Positions 1 to 12,552 of a stretch of DNA of 64,000 nt are shown one piece after another. Origin of the DNA: Calliphora vicina (lineage: Eukaryota > Arthropoda > Insecta > Diptera > Calliphoridae); contig NC_088781.1 of the NCBI RefSeq assembly GCF_958450345.1, positions 46,797,357 through 46,861,356 on the forward strand, in the 5' to 3' direction. Within the stretch, counting starts at the first letter, position 1; each line of letters starts with the position of its first letter. A program made the translations under genes and the position numbers. Below the pieces are notes generated by a model. The model was not told the origin of the DNA. It was given only the letters and a program-made list of their open reading frames with translations, and did no database searches.

Positions 1-419
1 CAACTTACTATGGTCTTATATACGTCGTTGCAAATGTCTTTCAAATATCTATCATTAGATATCCATATTGTCTATATTAATGTCTTAGTAATCCAGATAT
101 AGGTAAAAAATAGGTCAAAAATCGAGGTTGTCTTGGTTTTTTCCTCATATCTCAGCCATTTGTGGACCGATTTTGCTGATTTTAAATAGCAAAATTCTCG
201 AAAGCATGTCTGACAGAATTATTGAAGATTTGGATCCCGAAGATATCTGGGGTCTTCAGAAAACTGATTTCAACAGACAGACGGACATGGCTTAATCGAC
301 TCCGCTATCTATAAGGATCCAGAATATATATACTTTATAGGGTCGGAAATGAAAAATGTAGAAACTACAAACGGAATGACAAACTTATATATACCCTTCT
401 CACGAAGGTGAAGGGTATA
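1..419 (-). mobile_element. Helentron/DINE-1-like non-autonomous element, family B (truncated by window start)
   Basis: Read on the minus strand it begins with a short imperfect hairpin (ataccctt ... aagggtat around 393-419) and continues with the family B body, including a stretch beginning aagtttgtcattccgtttg. The same body recurs at 13702-14420 and 25679-26283. No protein is encoded. The 3' end would lie left of position 1. Assignment to Helentron/DINE-1-like elements rests on the complete copies, which have subterminal inverted repeats, a 3' hairpin and T|T insertion without target duplication. Confidence 0.75.
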
Positions 420-2639
420 AAAATGGGTGAAATTCCAAAATGTTCTCCGTAAAAATACCTTACAAAGAAACATAAAATCGTTGTATGTTCCTAAAGAAAG
501 TTTTTTTTTTAATAAAAAAAGAGTTAAGTCACCAAAAATCTTTTTGAATTTGGTAATTGAAAATCGTTAATTTTTTTGGATCCATAATTGATATTGCTCA
601 TATCTTATATATATTATTGGTGTTTTAGTTGTCTAACTAACAAAGAAATTCGGTCCAAAGTACGCCCTATATTTTTAAAAAAGCGGACCAAGGTATGGCA
701 AAATTTTAAAATTTTAATTTTGAATTGCTTATAACTAGAAAATTATAAGAGATAAATTGCAAGCATGTTTTGAGGGGCGATTTTAATAACTTAAAATGGA
801 ATAACTTGTATATCCCGATTGGACCAGCCGTTTAGAAATGCCAGATTTATTTCCAAAACATTGTGATTGTGCCCCACTGTGCAATATTTGCACAGATATC
901 ATATTAAATTTTTTTCCAAAAGCGCCTTTTTCTCTTATCCTCAACATATAGCTGCCCCCAATGTACAGTGCTAATAAAAACAACAACTAAAAGAACAATA
1001 TTATTATTTAAAATTCTTCACAAAACGGAAATTGTTTGAATTTCAAATTAATTACTTCAAAATTTTCCTGTTTAAAGCAGCTAATTGTAAGTAAATTATT
1101 CTGTTCTTTGCTTTTAAAATATTCATTATAAAGATGTTTTTAATTTGTTTTTCTTTTTGCTTTTTCCTTTATTTACCTTGTTGCTTTTAAAGAATTTTTG
1201 TTTAATAATACAAAACAACAGACTTGTTAGAATGAAAATTAAATTAAAAGATGTTTACTACAATAACGAACATGCAAGCAGATGTTGTGAAGAAGGTGAA
1301 AATATTATAAAATACACAACAACGTAAAAAAATACATGAAATTCCACTTCATCATTTTAACCATGTTAAAAAAAAAAAACAAAAAACCATTTGAAATTTA
1401 TGTTTTCTGTTAAAATGTGTGTGCGTATGTATGTGTTAAACTTGCAACAACTATACAATCCATTGTTGATTAAACCAATACAACAAAAACACTAGCATAG
1501 ATAACACGCACAGTTTAATGGACACCCTGCAGTCCAATGACTAACACTGATTACCCATTAAGCCACTTAGAAGGATTTTAGCTATCGATTTTAACACGAG
1601 CATGACACCCTTTACATACATATTACTAGTGAAATAACTATAGAATGGTTGTTGCTAGGTGGCGTGTACAAATATAGAGCGAACAAAAAATTAAACAGTT
1701 TGATCCTCTTTACCACGGGAGAGGAATACTTTGACCTATCTCTTGTTTATACTCAAATCCACACTGCATTTTTTCCTATTTAATATTGCTAATGAACTAG
1801 CGATTTTGATGGTGAAAGGTAATGCAGGGTACCAGCACAACATTCTCACATACATTTACATATATGCACACCATTACATCCGTTCATTTTCATCATTCAA
1901 CAAGAAACGACAACAAAAAGTTGTCGCCATAAAAAGTACAACTGTAAAATGTACACAAAATTAACAGCAGCAATAACAACCAGGAACAAATATACCAGCA
2001 ACTGTAAACATCATATCACAAGTAGCAGCAACAACACAGCTACTGCTACTACAGCAACATTATTACATTCAAACATTCTATCAGCCAAGCCACCAACCAA
2101 CCATTCATGCTTTCAGTCATTCATTCATCCTGCCATCCAACCAACCATCCAGCCAACCATCCAGCTATTCATCCATCTCTCCATCTACTTTAGAGTATGA
2201 ATTGAAATGGTTGTTTATTACATGACTGGTTTTAATAGTGTGAGCATAAATATAAAGAATTATATGGCAGCAGGAGTAGAGCAAAACAAAAAAATAAAAC
2301 AGCAGCAGCAAAATCATCTATATCTTTAGTATGCAATACCAAAATATTTAAGCAATGTTGCGTATGGATTTTTAGGATTAGTACCAACAGGAAAGCTGAA
2401 TAAAGTACTTTGACATTATTTTATGGGGTTAATTTTATTTCAGGATAATTATCAGTTTATGCATATTTAAGCTCGAAAACAATTTTTTTGTTTGAACGAC
2501 CACGAAATTCCAGTGTAAATGTTGAATAGTTTAATATGGCGACGAATATCGTAGTAAACATTGTCAAATTGCACTGATACGAATTATATCGGAAAGTTAA
2601 CACGTTTGTATATTGGAATTGGACTTAAAAATGGGTGAT
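420..2639. other. Intergenic, AT-rich, no gene seen
   Basis: No coding region recognised. It holds A/T homopolymer runs, CAA/CAGCAA-rich simple sequence (about 1960-2050), a degenerate CATC/CAAC microsatellite (about 2090-2185) and a CAGCAG-rich patch near 2300. Part of 500-900 resembles old transposon debris but I cannot name a family. Confidence 0.6.
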
Positions 2640-3395
2640 TTTTTCAAAATTTTTTTTTTATCTTGAAACCTTTGTACAACATAAATTTATTCAAAGTATT
2701 GGATATTACCTTTTTCCATCTTTCTGGCAACATATGGTTTCCAAGTCAAAAGAACTGATCATCTTTTGAGGTCAAGAATGAATCAAGTAAATTTCGGATA
2801 CTCTGCTCTGAAGTGAAGCGTATCCCAGAGACAGAGTTCTGCATCGATCAAAGCAAATAGTATTCGGACGAGGCAAGGTCTGGACTATAAAGCGGTTAAG
2901 GCAACACTTCTCAACCACTTCTATCTAAATAATTTTTAACTGGTATTGCAACATGTGGTCTAATGTTGTCATGATGGAGTATTACGATTTCATGTCTGGC
3001 CGCATATACTGGGCGATTTTTGGCAATGCTCGCTTCAAACGAATCAGTTACGTTCGGTACAGGTTCCCTGTTTGGCTTTGGTATCGATTTGGTTGGTTCA
3101 AATATAATTTCTAACGTTTCGGGTTACGTTAATGGATCCATTTTTCATCGCAAGTAATGATTCGGTGCAAAAATGTTTTTCTTTTATAGCATTCAAACAT
3201 CATTTCGAACATGCAAAATCGTCTTTCAAAGTCTCTCAGCTTTAATTCGAATGGTACTAATTTTCCTGCTTTTGGATGAATCCGGCTGCTCGTAAACATC
3301 TTGAAATTGCTGCTTGAGTAGCTGCCAATGATTTGGCAGCTCTTTGCGATCTTTGTCTTCCGTCTCAAAATCATATTTATTTGAAAACGATGTCG
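2640..3395 (-). pseudogene. mariner transposase pseudogene (copy 1)
   Basis: Minus-strand translation in several frames matches mariner (DD34D) transposase: a FETEDKD-type linker near 3380, an FLHRIITCDEKWI-type motif at about 3130-3180 holding the first catalytic Asp, HHDNIRPHVA near 2950 (second Asp), and SPDLASSEYYL near 2870, where the third catalytic Asp appears as Glu. The C-terminal SMQNSVSGIRFTSEQ-like segment follows. Frameshifts and in-frame stops are frequent and the N-terminal third is missing. No terminal inverted repeats (TIRs) were identified. This is an old inactive copy related to those at 10636-14484 and 40312-41045. Confidence 0.85.
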
Positions 3396-3632
3396 GCCCA
3401 AAATTCTCTAACTTTTGAACCAATAGAAATATTTTAGAATTTTCTTTTTTGATGGACAGATATTTTCTTGAATTTTTCTCCAGTTTTAATTTCATTAAAA
3501 TAGGTTCAGCAGTTGAGAAATTTAAAGCTAAAGTTAAACTTTTAATTTTGTATAGCATTTATTATGAAAATGCGAATTTTTTTTTTTGGTTTTTTGCATC
3601 AGCTTTACTTATAAAAAAGTTATAAGCTGGTA

Positions 3633-4020
3633 AAAACAAGTACGAAAGTATGTACGGTCAAGTCCGACCTGTGATTTTCGGAAGAGGACATTATATGGGA
3701 GCTATGACTTATTATGAACCGATCATAATAAAATTAGGTGACATGAATTCAGTATATATAAAACTTATTTGGAGCAATGCACATAGGGGCAAAGATATAT
3801 TAAAAGGGGCGATAAATCGACCACTGGGTTGTGATGTAAGTTGTTGGTATTATTGAAAAGGCAATTTTCTCTAGATTTCAAATATGCAAAAATATTATAA
3901 CCCCCGAACAATTTACGACCGATAAAGTTCAAATTCGGAAGAACATTTATATGGGTGCTAGGTTCAACAAACAGGTCAATAAGTATATATGGGCTTACAG
4001 AAAACACTTTGGTCATTCTC
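3633..4020 (-). mobile_element. Family A Helentron-like element, diverged 3' part
   Basis: It starts with the reverse complement of the family A 3' terminus (aacaagta, then a hairpin resembling tggtcnn/nngacca) and continues with the recognisable body phrases gattttcgga and gggagctatgac. It is interrupted and truncated before the 5' hairpin. It contains no credible gene. Confidence 0.7.
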
Positions 4021-4597
4021 CCTGTAGTAAAATTTGTTTAACCCCTTTTGACCCTAAGGACTTCAATTTCAATGAAATTTAAATTTGACTAAAATATTGA
4101 ACCTGAGAAAAAAATTAATAACACAGCAAATATAAACGGTACAGTGACACATCATACCAGTTCCTAAAGACTATTATTCTACCAACATAACAAAAAAAAA
4201 TCATCCAATTACACAGGGCAATAAAATCGAAAATTTCAGAGATTTTTAAGCACATACAAAATTTGTATGTATTGTGGTTCCAGTAGCACTACTAAATTTT
4301 TTTTTTTCTAAAATTGTGAATTTTTTTAGATGTTTCTCCACATAATTTATGATAACTCAAAAGCCTTAGTCCGATATTATAGAAGTAAACTTAGAAAAGT
4401 TCAAATTTACATAACCATTAATCCGGTTATATATTACGTTTTCATCGGCTCAGTAGTTTCGGAGTTATAATAACAAATTTAAAAAATCGAAAACGGCAGA
4501 ACTTGTTCAGGTTTATTACTTTGTCAAAATGAGATATCGAAGATAAAAATCGATTGATTATTTTCGAATTTATTCACAATTAAGTGAATTCGCTCAT

Positions 4598-4748
4598 TTT
4601 CAGAAAATTGTATGTGCGAACAAGCATGTACTTTGAGTGTAAATTTTACATATGTTTTGTTATTGTAACAAAAATTTTAACAAAAACAAAACTCATGTAA
4701 ATTGAACACTCAAAGTACACGCTTGTTCGCACATACAATTTTCTGAAA
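4598..4748. repeat. Palindrome with ~60-bp arms
   Basis: Left arm about 4600-4658 and right arm about 4690-4747 are near-perfect reverse complements (tcagaaaattgtatgtgcga versus tcgcacatacaattttctga), separated by ~30 bp. Further out, ttctaaaattgtga near 4308 and tcacaattttaga near 4750 are also inverted, so this may be the 3' half of a ~460-bp foldback MITE (about 4295-4770). No TSD was identified. Confidence 0.7.
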
Positions 4749-4771
4749 TCACAATTTTAGAAAAAAAAAAT

Positions 4772-5740
4772 TAATAAAAATCTATCCATAGAATTCAAAA
4801 ATTTTACCATATTCATGGTAATTAATTAATTAAGATTCAATAATCAAAAAAAAAAATTAGAAAAAAAAACATAAAAAATGTATACTTAGGTAACCATGTG
4901 CATCAAATCTATATAGTTAGTGAAGACTTTTTTTGCAGTTGACCTGTATAATTTACTTCTGATCAAATTTACAAAAGTCACATTTTTTATAAAATAATAT
5001 AAAATATTTGACTTTAACAACATGCCACGCCCACAATTGCCAATATGTTTATTTAATTTGTTGGCTACTTTAATTTCAATATGTTTACTATTGAATGGCA
5101 TTAAAATTTTTGAAATCGGAGTTAACAAAAAGTTGGACTTTTGACCGATGAAATCAAGTTCTGAGCCACAGTGGGACGTATATAACCTCATAGCAATTCA
5201 GACCTACAATGCACGGTGGTAAATTCCGGCAAAAAATGTTTTTTTTGTTTTTTTTTAATTTTTATAAAATTTTGATTTTAAATTTTTCTTAACACTTCAT
5301 AATATACAGTATCTTAATTATTTTGGCTATAGAGTAACTATATGGTTATCTATAGAGCTGTAAAGTCAAAGGTTTTTTCTTGTCATTTTAATATTAGAAA
5401 AATGTGATTTTTCTATTTTGAATTGAATTAGCCTGTGCTTTTTTCTTTAAAGCACATGCTTTTATAAAACAGTTAGCAGTTAACCATTCTACGTAGTTAT
5501 AAAAGTGAAATGATTTGGAAATAGTTTAAAATCGAAACTAAATTAATAAAAGTTTGAAAAGCCAGAACAAATTAAAAGGGGCTACTAGAGGTTAAGTGTA
5601 AATTACATCTAATACTGTAAAGTATCAAGAGTAAGTACTATAAATTTCAGCTGCAATTATTTGCCATTCTAATAACCAGAATGATTTCAGTGCCTACATA
5701 TTTTACACATTTCTTTTGTATTTTTTTGGTCAATTTCAAA
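4772..5740. other. Intergenic, AT-rich, no gene seen
   Basis: Only AT-rich sequence with short homopolymers. A minus-strand frame at 4886-5191 has no recognisable domain and a composition typical of random AT-rich DNA. Confidence 0.5.
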
Positions 5741-5744
5741 AATT

Positions 5745-6183
5745 ATGTAAGTTTGAGAGTTATTTACGTCTATGCTGAATCGGCCAAACCATGTATTTGT
5801 ATGTCGAAATTTTTTCAATGGATCATTTATGTTATTTTTAATTATAAACCTAATTGAAGCCATTTACAAAAATTACACACTTTTTTCGATACTTTTATAA
5901 CGTCAATGTTTATTTGGCCAAATCCTATATGCAATTTATAATATTTTTTGCGATAGATCAAGTATGTTTTTTTTTAAATGTACACGAAATTTCAAATTTT
6001 ACATGAATAACCTAACTTTTTCGATAATTTCAAAACGTCCACGTTTGTTTGGCCAAACCCTGTATATGTATTCCGAAATTTGTACGAACGATTTTTGGAC
6101 TAAATTTCAAGCATTTACATGAATAACCTAATTTTTTCGATGCTTTTAAAACGTCCATGATTGTTTGGACAAACCCTGTATAT
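5745..6183. repeat. Degenerate tandem repeat, ~120-140-bp period
   Basis: The phrase ggccaaaccctgtat (with variants) recurs near 5780, 5915, 6050 and 6168. It is preceded in the later units by catgaataacctaa and ttttcgat...ttaaaacgtc, giving about three diverged units. The array abuts the foldback element that starts at 6186. Confidence 0.65.
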
Positions 6184-6185
6184 TA

Positions 6186-7575
6186 GAGTGTCCCTTAGAA
6201 TTAAATTTGTTGAAATGTTGAGACGGTACCCGCTGCTGAAAACTTTCGTAATGACCTAAAATACCACCAAAAATTGTTTAGCTTTTTCTAAGAAGAGCAA
6301 CCCCTGCCGACTTAGCGATTTAGTTTTGAGGAGCATTTACAAGGGGAAAAATGCATTTTTTTCAGTTTTGAATAAATTTTTCCATTAAATAATTACTTTT
6401 GCAATTTAATTTAAAAGAATCGAAATGTGTACGTAATTGTCGTTCTAATAATTTATTAAAGACAAAAATTGGTTAAAAAATGTTAAAGTTATTAAAAAAT
6501 CGCCAGGCCATTAACGTGTCTCAGGCCTCTAGAACATGAAATGTAGGAACAAAATTAACATATTTTGAGAAATATTAAAATAAAAGTTTATTTTTACTTA
6601 GAATATATCCATATTTACTTGTATATGAGTTTTTGTCTTCGTAGGATACCGTTAACCTATTCGCAGGTATAACCAAAAAAATAAAATTTTTTAACGGCAG
6701 TTTCAAAACTCCAATTTAAAATTTTTAAAAATTGTGTTAAACAAATTTCAGAATTGTTTGATCATCACATTGGGATTTAAATAAACGCTATTCATAGTAT
6801 TATAGTCCATGTAATTTAAAATATAGTGTGAAAGTTTTACTAAAATCGGAAAACGTTAACCCTTAAATCGTGAAGGTCAAAGGTCAATTTTTTCAATATT
6901 TGGAATTTCTCATGGAAATATAGCGAAATGTTATTTATTTTTGCATCGATTTTGATGAAACTTAAGAAAGATATAACATGAAGTCTATTATTTATAATAA
7001 CAGCACAAAAATTAAAATTAGCCCTTATAGCACTTGGGGTTAAAATGACCCTCAACTTCTAAAATCACGAAAAACACAGACAATATGAATACTGCTATTT
7101 TTAAAGTTTTTTTCAGTATTAAACAAACTGAATCATTCATGTTATTTTTAAAATTTAATATATCGAAAGTACACTAAAGGGTTAAAATAATTTTTATTAT
7201 TCAAAAATCCTCAATAAAATATTAATTACGCTATTAAAGCAAAAATCAGGTATAATTACAATATTTTGCCGTTTTTTGGAGTTTGGGGTCATTTTAACAC
7301 CAAGTGCTATTAAAGGTTAATTTTAATTTTTCTGTAGTTTTTGTAAAAATTAGACTATGTGTTATATTTTTCTTAAGTTTCGTCAAAATCGTCCCAAAAA
7401 TATATAACATTTCGCTATCTTTCCATGAGAAATTTGAAATATTGAAAAATTTGACCTTTGACCTTCACGATTTAAGGGTTAAAGTTTTCCGATTTTAGTA
7501 AAACTTTCAGACTTTATTTTAAATTACCTGGACTATATTATTCTGAATAGCTTTTACTTAAAAATCATAAAAGTA
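6186..7575. mobile_element. TA-flanked foldback element, copy 1 (right arm truncated)
   Basis: The left end is TA followed by gagtgtcccttag. The left arm (6186 to about 7060) contains the strings gccattaacgtgtctcag and cgtgaaggtcaaaggtca. A shorter right arm (about 7270-7575) repeats the inner part in inverted orientation, around a centre bearing cacttggggttaaaatgacc. The outer part of the right arm is missing. Short frames in both arms (6840-7055 minus and 7304-7498 plus) are the same arm sequence read twice, not genes. TA flanks and a GxGTGxCCC-type terminus suggest mobilisation by a Tc1/mariner-type transposase; that is inference. Confidence 0.8.
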
Positions 7576-9601
7576 TGTAAGATTCATCACAACCGAATAT
7601 AGCTATGTTACTGGTTTTAAAATCTGTTTTTTTTTTATTTTTGAATTTCCTTCAATTTTCTCCAAACAGCTGCCCAAAGAGCTTTTTAAAATCCTATACT
7701 ATAAATATCTGAATTTAGTGTTTATTCCCTAAAAGTACTTTTTCCCTTAGCAAGAAATTAATAGAAAACAAAAAATGAAAACTCAAACTACATAATTCCC
7801 ACAACTCTTAACCAAATATTGTAAATTACACCATATGAATGAGAGAGAGAGTATGTATGTTTGTTGATTTCTCAAATATAAGTGTGTACGTGTGTGTGTG
7901 TATGTTGTTTGTTTTAATATTTCCGTGTGTGATGATGCATACATTTAGGCGTTTAGTTTAACCATAAAAACGTATGGTTAAGCAACAACAAAATGCTCTA
8001 TGATCAAAACAAAAATAACTGTATAAAATGAATGAATGAGTGAATGAATATAAAAGAATGTGTGTGCGTGTATGTGTTAGTATTATAATAATGAAATATG
8101 TGTATGTGTGCATCTATCTATGTATGTGTTTGCGAGTGCGGTGGCTTGTTTTTAGATGAAAACAAAAATGAAAGGCCTTTAAAAGGTCAACGTTAGACAC
8201 ATTCATATAAAGTAGAACAAAAAAAATTTCACATTAAAAGTTTAACAACAACATCAAACCCAACAACATAGTGGTAACACGGAAATATTAAATACAACAA
8301 GAGAGTGGAAAAAAAGCAACAGCAACTGCAACAACAAAAATTAAAACCCCATGTTTTAAGTGCTAATTAAATAATTAAACCTGATAACTAAATGTTCGTT
8401 TACATTTGGCGTATTAGAGATATACAGCCATATTAATGTACATACATATGTATATGAGTGAGTGTGTGAGTGTCTAAATACCGTGTAAGTGCGTGTATTA
8501 GGGCGTCTCTGTTTTGCACTTTTGGCGTCTCTGATGCTCCCAAGGTTTAAAATTGTTTTCCGTTATATAAAAGCAATATGCCGAAAATTTTAACAAAATA
8601 CTCGAAACTTTAAACAAAATTTGCAACCTCTAAAGGTTATCGAATTTTCTGCACTTAGTTTTTAGCTGACGGAGAGTAATTTTAGGCCATGAGAGCATCG
8701 AAATACATAATAGGGATCACCCTAGTGTGTATTTAGGATTAAAGTATAGATGTACATGATGATGCCGATGATTTTGTATTGTTGATATCTAATGGTTGAG
8801 GTTCTAAAATTATACACCATAGAATTAAACACAATAAAACACATCCGTAAACATAATCACATACATATATATACACTTAAACACACACACTCTCACTCAC
8901 TACCACATTTACGCGTACACAACATCAATATGAATTATAGAAGCATGTCATAGTAAAATTTCTGTGGCATTTAATCTGCACAGTGGTTAAATAGAAAATG
9001 TTTAGGGAAATACTACAAAAAAATTCAAGGTCTTACACAATAATAAAAAAATTAATAAAATCTGGGTTACTTTTCATTATTTTTAATTAAAACTAAAACA
9101 TAAAACTTACATATGGCAAAAGGTTAACAAGTAATTCATTTAATCTTAGTGCTCTAGTAAAGCCTTATAAATTTTACTACTATAACACATTTTTTTACTT
9201 ACAACTCCTGTTATACTTTTACTTTAATAAAATCTGCTACTTTGCAACTCCTTTCTACACTGTTCTGTGTCAGCCTCACATTAGACACACACTTCATAAA
9301 TCCTACCCACTCTTCATAATCAAATGCTTTCGTTTTTGATTCATTTTTTTTTTTGTCGTTGTTCACTCTCTTTCGAATGATAAACGCGTGTCAATATCAA
9401 CACATGAGGGACTCATTAAAATATATAAACATGCCAGCTACATTTGATATGGGAGACAAGCCAGAGAGTACACAACACAACATATTATTAATCGGCTGAA
9501 AAAAAAATCATATACATAACACATATACTACTAGTTGTACATAATTTTAGACATTATCTAGATGCATAAAAATATAAATTTTAAATAATGTTTTGCTTAG
9601 C
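7576..9601. other. Intergenic with scattered microsatellites
   Basis: No gene seen. It holds GA-, GTGTGT- and TGAATGAA-rich simple sequence (7840-8130), gagtgagtgtgtgag near 8460 and an (AC)n-like stretch near 8880. AT-rich throughout. Confidence 0.55.
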
Positions 9602-9742
9602 TACATACATACATACATACATACATACATACATACATACATACATACATACATACATACATACATACATACATACATACATACATACATACATACATAC
9701 ATACATACATACATACATACATACATACATACATACATACAT
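9602..9742. repeat. (ATAC)n microsatellite, ~35 units
   Basis: An uninterrupted tetranucleotide array. An open frame of repeating Tyr-Ile-His-Thr runs through it and is a by-product of the repeat. Confidence 0.97.
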
Positions 9743-9830
9743 TATACAATATATTAGACTAGCTCACGAAAAATAATTACTTAATTTACAAGCTGAAATT
9801 AAGAAAGAAACCACTAAGTACAAAAAATAT

Positions 9831-10063
9831 TTGGGGTATTCGCATGGTCTGCTATTAGTCATATTGTCATAATGTCCTAATATATTATAATATTTGTTGT
9901 TGCGTTTTAAACATAAAAAAGTATTATTTTATGACAAAATAATAAACATAGTTCAAAAAGTGCTATTAGTTTAGAACCTTTTGTTTGAAACAAAACCAAA
10001 ATTTGTTTAAACTATCAAAATATATTAGGACATTATGACAATATGACCATGTGAATACCCCAA
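9831..10063. mobile_element. MITE with ~45-bp terminal inverted repeats
   Basis: The left end ttggggtattcgcatggtc and the right end gaccatgtgaataccccaa are inverted. The match continues through tattgtcataatgtcctaat and its complement. The left arm carries a 12-bp insertion (tgctattagtca). The interior is non-coding. The target duplication is ambiguous, possibly ATT. Superfamily not assigned. Confidence 0.8.
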
Positions 10064-10439
10064 TTATTTTTATAGTTATAACACCGTCCGACAAATAGAG
10101 AAAAATTCGTTAGACACGAACCGGATGATATACGTCTAAAACAATAAATTAAATGGAGAAAAACTGCGCTTTCAGTTTTTCATTTCGCGATCCTGTTTCC
10201 TTTTAAAAGCACTTAAAATTTTCAGAGGATTACATTTTAAAAAATATGTTTTAAAATACTTCTGATCATCCTACTATGTCAAATTTGGTGTCAAATGATC
10301 AAGAAGAGTTGTAAAATATTTCGTATTATTTTTATTTTATCCTGTAAGGATCAAAAGATGCCAAAAATGTCCTTTAAAATGTTTATCCTTTAATATCCTT
10401 TAAGATTGCCAATAAATTCCTTTTAAAAAAATAGTGCAT

Positions 10440-10635
10440 TAAAGTCCCAAATATAATAGAAGGATGAAATTTTGGCACGATTTGGATCTTGTTTGATATT
10501 AAACAAGAGCCCAATATCTCTGCATTGGACTTAGCTCCAGGAAGTTTGGAGGATTTGCCTCTCTTGGTACAAATACTACATTATTTTTCTTGTACCACTC
10601 AAGAAATTGCTTACCATAACGACAGTAGTTGGAAG
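10440..10635 (-). pseudogene. DD37E-type transposase C-terminal fragment
   Basis: Minus-strand codons read FLEWYKKNNVVFVP followed by ANPPNFLELSP and RYWALV. This corresponds to the D2-D3 linker and third-catalytic-residue region of the DD37E Tc1/mariner group also seen at 46374-46860. The expected catalytic Glu of the RPIE motif is Gln here. It is joined in frame to mariner sequence on its N-terminal side. Confidence 0.75.
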
Positions 10636-11572
10636 GAGCACGATCTGGACTATAAACCGGTTGAAGTAAAACTTCCCAACCACTTAATTCTATATACTCT
10701 TTAACAGATATTGCAACATGTGGCCGAGCGCTGTCATGATGAAATATGCTCGCTTCAAACGAATCAGTTGTGTTCGGTACAGGTTCCATGTTATGGTCTG
10801 GTCAGATTTCAGCAGCTCATAATAGATAGGGCCCTCTTGCTCTCACCAAATACAGAGCATTACCTTAGCGTCATGGATATTTGGCTGTGGTATCGCTTCA
10901 GCTGGTTGGCCGGGCTTCACATACGATGTCTTACGCTTCGGGTTATCTTAATGAATGCATTTTTCATCGCAAGTAATGATTCGGTGCAACAATGATTTTC
11001 TTTTATAGCGTTAAAGCACAATTTCGGAAGTATAAAATCGACTTTCAAGGTTTCTGGGCTTCAATTCATATGGTACCCAATTTCCCTGCTATTGGATGAA
11101 GCCTGTTGATCGCAAACGTTTTGAAATTGCTGCTTGAGTAACTCCCAATGATTTTACAAGCTCTTGTTGAGTTTTACCACTTCAAAATTATTTAGCTGGC
11201 CTTCGGGATCTTTGGCTTCGGTGTCAAAATTACTACTTCTGAACTGAACAAACCATCTCTCGCACGTTGAAACTGATGGAACACATTCACCATGTGCTTA
11301 GGTGAGTAATCAGCAGGGCAACCAAAAATATGCTCTAAAAAAAGTGTTTTATGCGAAAAATATGCTCTTAAAATATAAAAAATATGCACTTAAAAATAGT
11401 TGGTTACTTTTTGACTTTAACGTTTTATTAAAAAATATGTAAGAAGTAAATAAAATACTGAGCTGATTCATTAAAATTGTTTCTTATAGGATTAAATTTC
11501 GATTGTCCTGTCTTTTGCACTACATGAAAGTTTGATTCAATTCATTTTATTATATTTAGCAATAAATTACTA

Positions 11573-12324
11573 CCCAGTATGCAACATTTCGAGTCAGTTC
11601 TTTTTATCGAACTTATTTCGAACTAAAATCGAAAATATGAATTTATTATGATGCTCTATCCAATCTACATTTTTTAGAATATCGTATTTTAATATTTTAT
11701 AGAAATGGTGAATAATGTTCGAGTTTTTTTTTAATGCCAAATTTTATTTTTTCACAAATTGACAAATTCATATACATACATATTATTCTTTTGTCAATTT
11801 GTGAGAAAATAAAATTTTATTTATTATCCTATCAATAACATATTCATTAAAATATAGTTTAACACAAAAAATGGATCGAAGACGTCTTAAAAGAAAAGAT
11901 CAGCCAATTATTGATGTTGTTTTGACAATTCGAATCTTCAAAATCAGCAAACATCAGAAATATGTGCAGAGTTTATTGCATTTGAAAATGAAAACACATC
12001 TAACGCAACATTATTGAATAATAATAAAGGTATTGAATAATCATTATTTCAAGAACAAATTGCTCGATGGTATAAAGTATACGAAATTGTTTATATATTT
12101 AATCGAAATCGAATCATTTTAGAACATTTCTAATACCGAAAAAGGCATAGTATATCGATAAAAATTAGAATCAGAATAATAAACGATTTTCGACTCTTTA
12201 TCGCTCTGCACTCTACTTAGGAAAACACGCACATTCTCGACATTATATCGAAGTCGATATCGATAAAATTTTACGAAAAAATGATTCACTTTCGATATAC
12301 CTTCGAATCATTTTGCATACTGGG
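11573..12324. mobile_element. TA-flanked 752-bp element with cccagtatgcaa ends
   Basis: cccagtatgcaa at 11573 is inverted as ttgcatactggg at 12324, with TA on both sides. An internal palindrome (about 11738-11819) contains tcacaaattgacaaa and its complement. A short frame starting at an ATG near 11871 has basic residues but no known domain. Nested in the hAT-like element. Confidence 0.7.
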
Positions 12325-12552
12325 TATATGTTTTCTTAAGTTTTAAATGTTCAAACTGAATCTTTTTTTTAGATTTCCGTAGAGTTAATTTGTCTCATCT
12401 TTTAAACTGCCTTATACTTCAAACTTTGTTTTTGTAAGTAGTGGTATATTTTACTTGCTCAATCAATGTGCCCCATGTTCCGGATGTTTCGGATAAATTT
12501 CTCGAAATATTTCTATTCTACATAAAGCTATAAAAATCACTTTTATATCATT

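Noticed and set aside
1949..2200. 83-codon frame rich in Thr, Ser, Ile, Pro
   Set aside because: Produced by ACA/CAG and CATC simple repeats; no recognisable product.
9588..9776. Open frame of repeating Tyr-Ile-His-Thr
   Set aside because: Entirely a translation of the (ATAC)n microsatellite; no independent coding signal.
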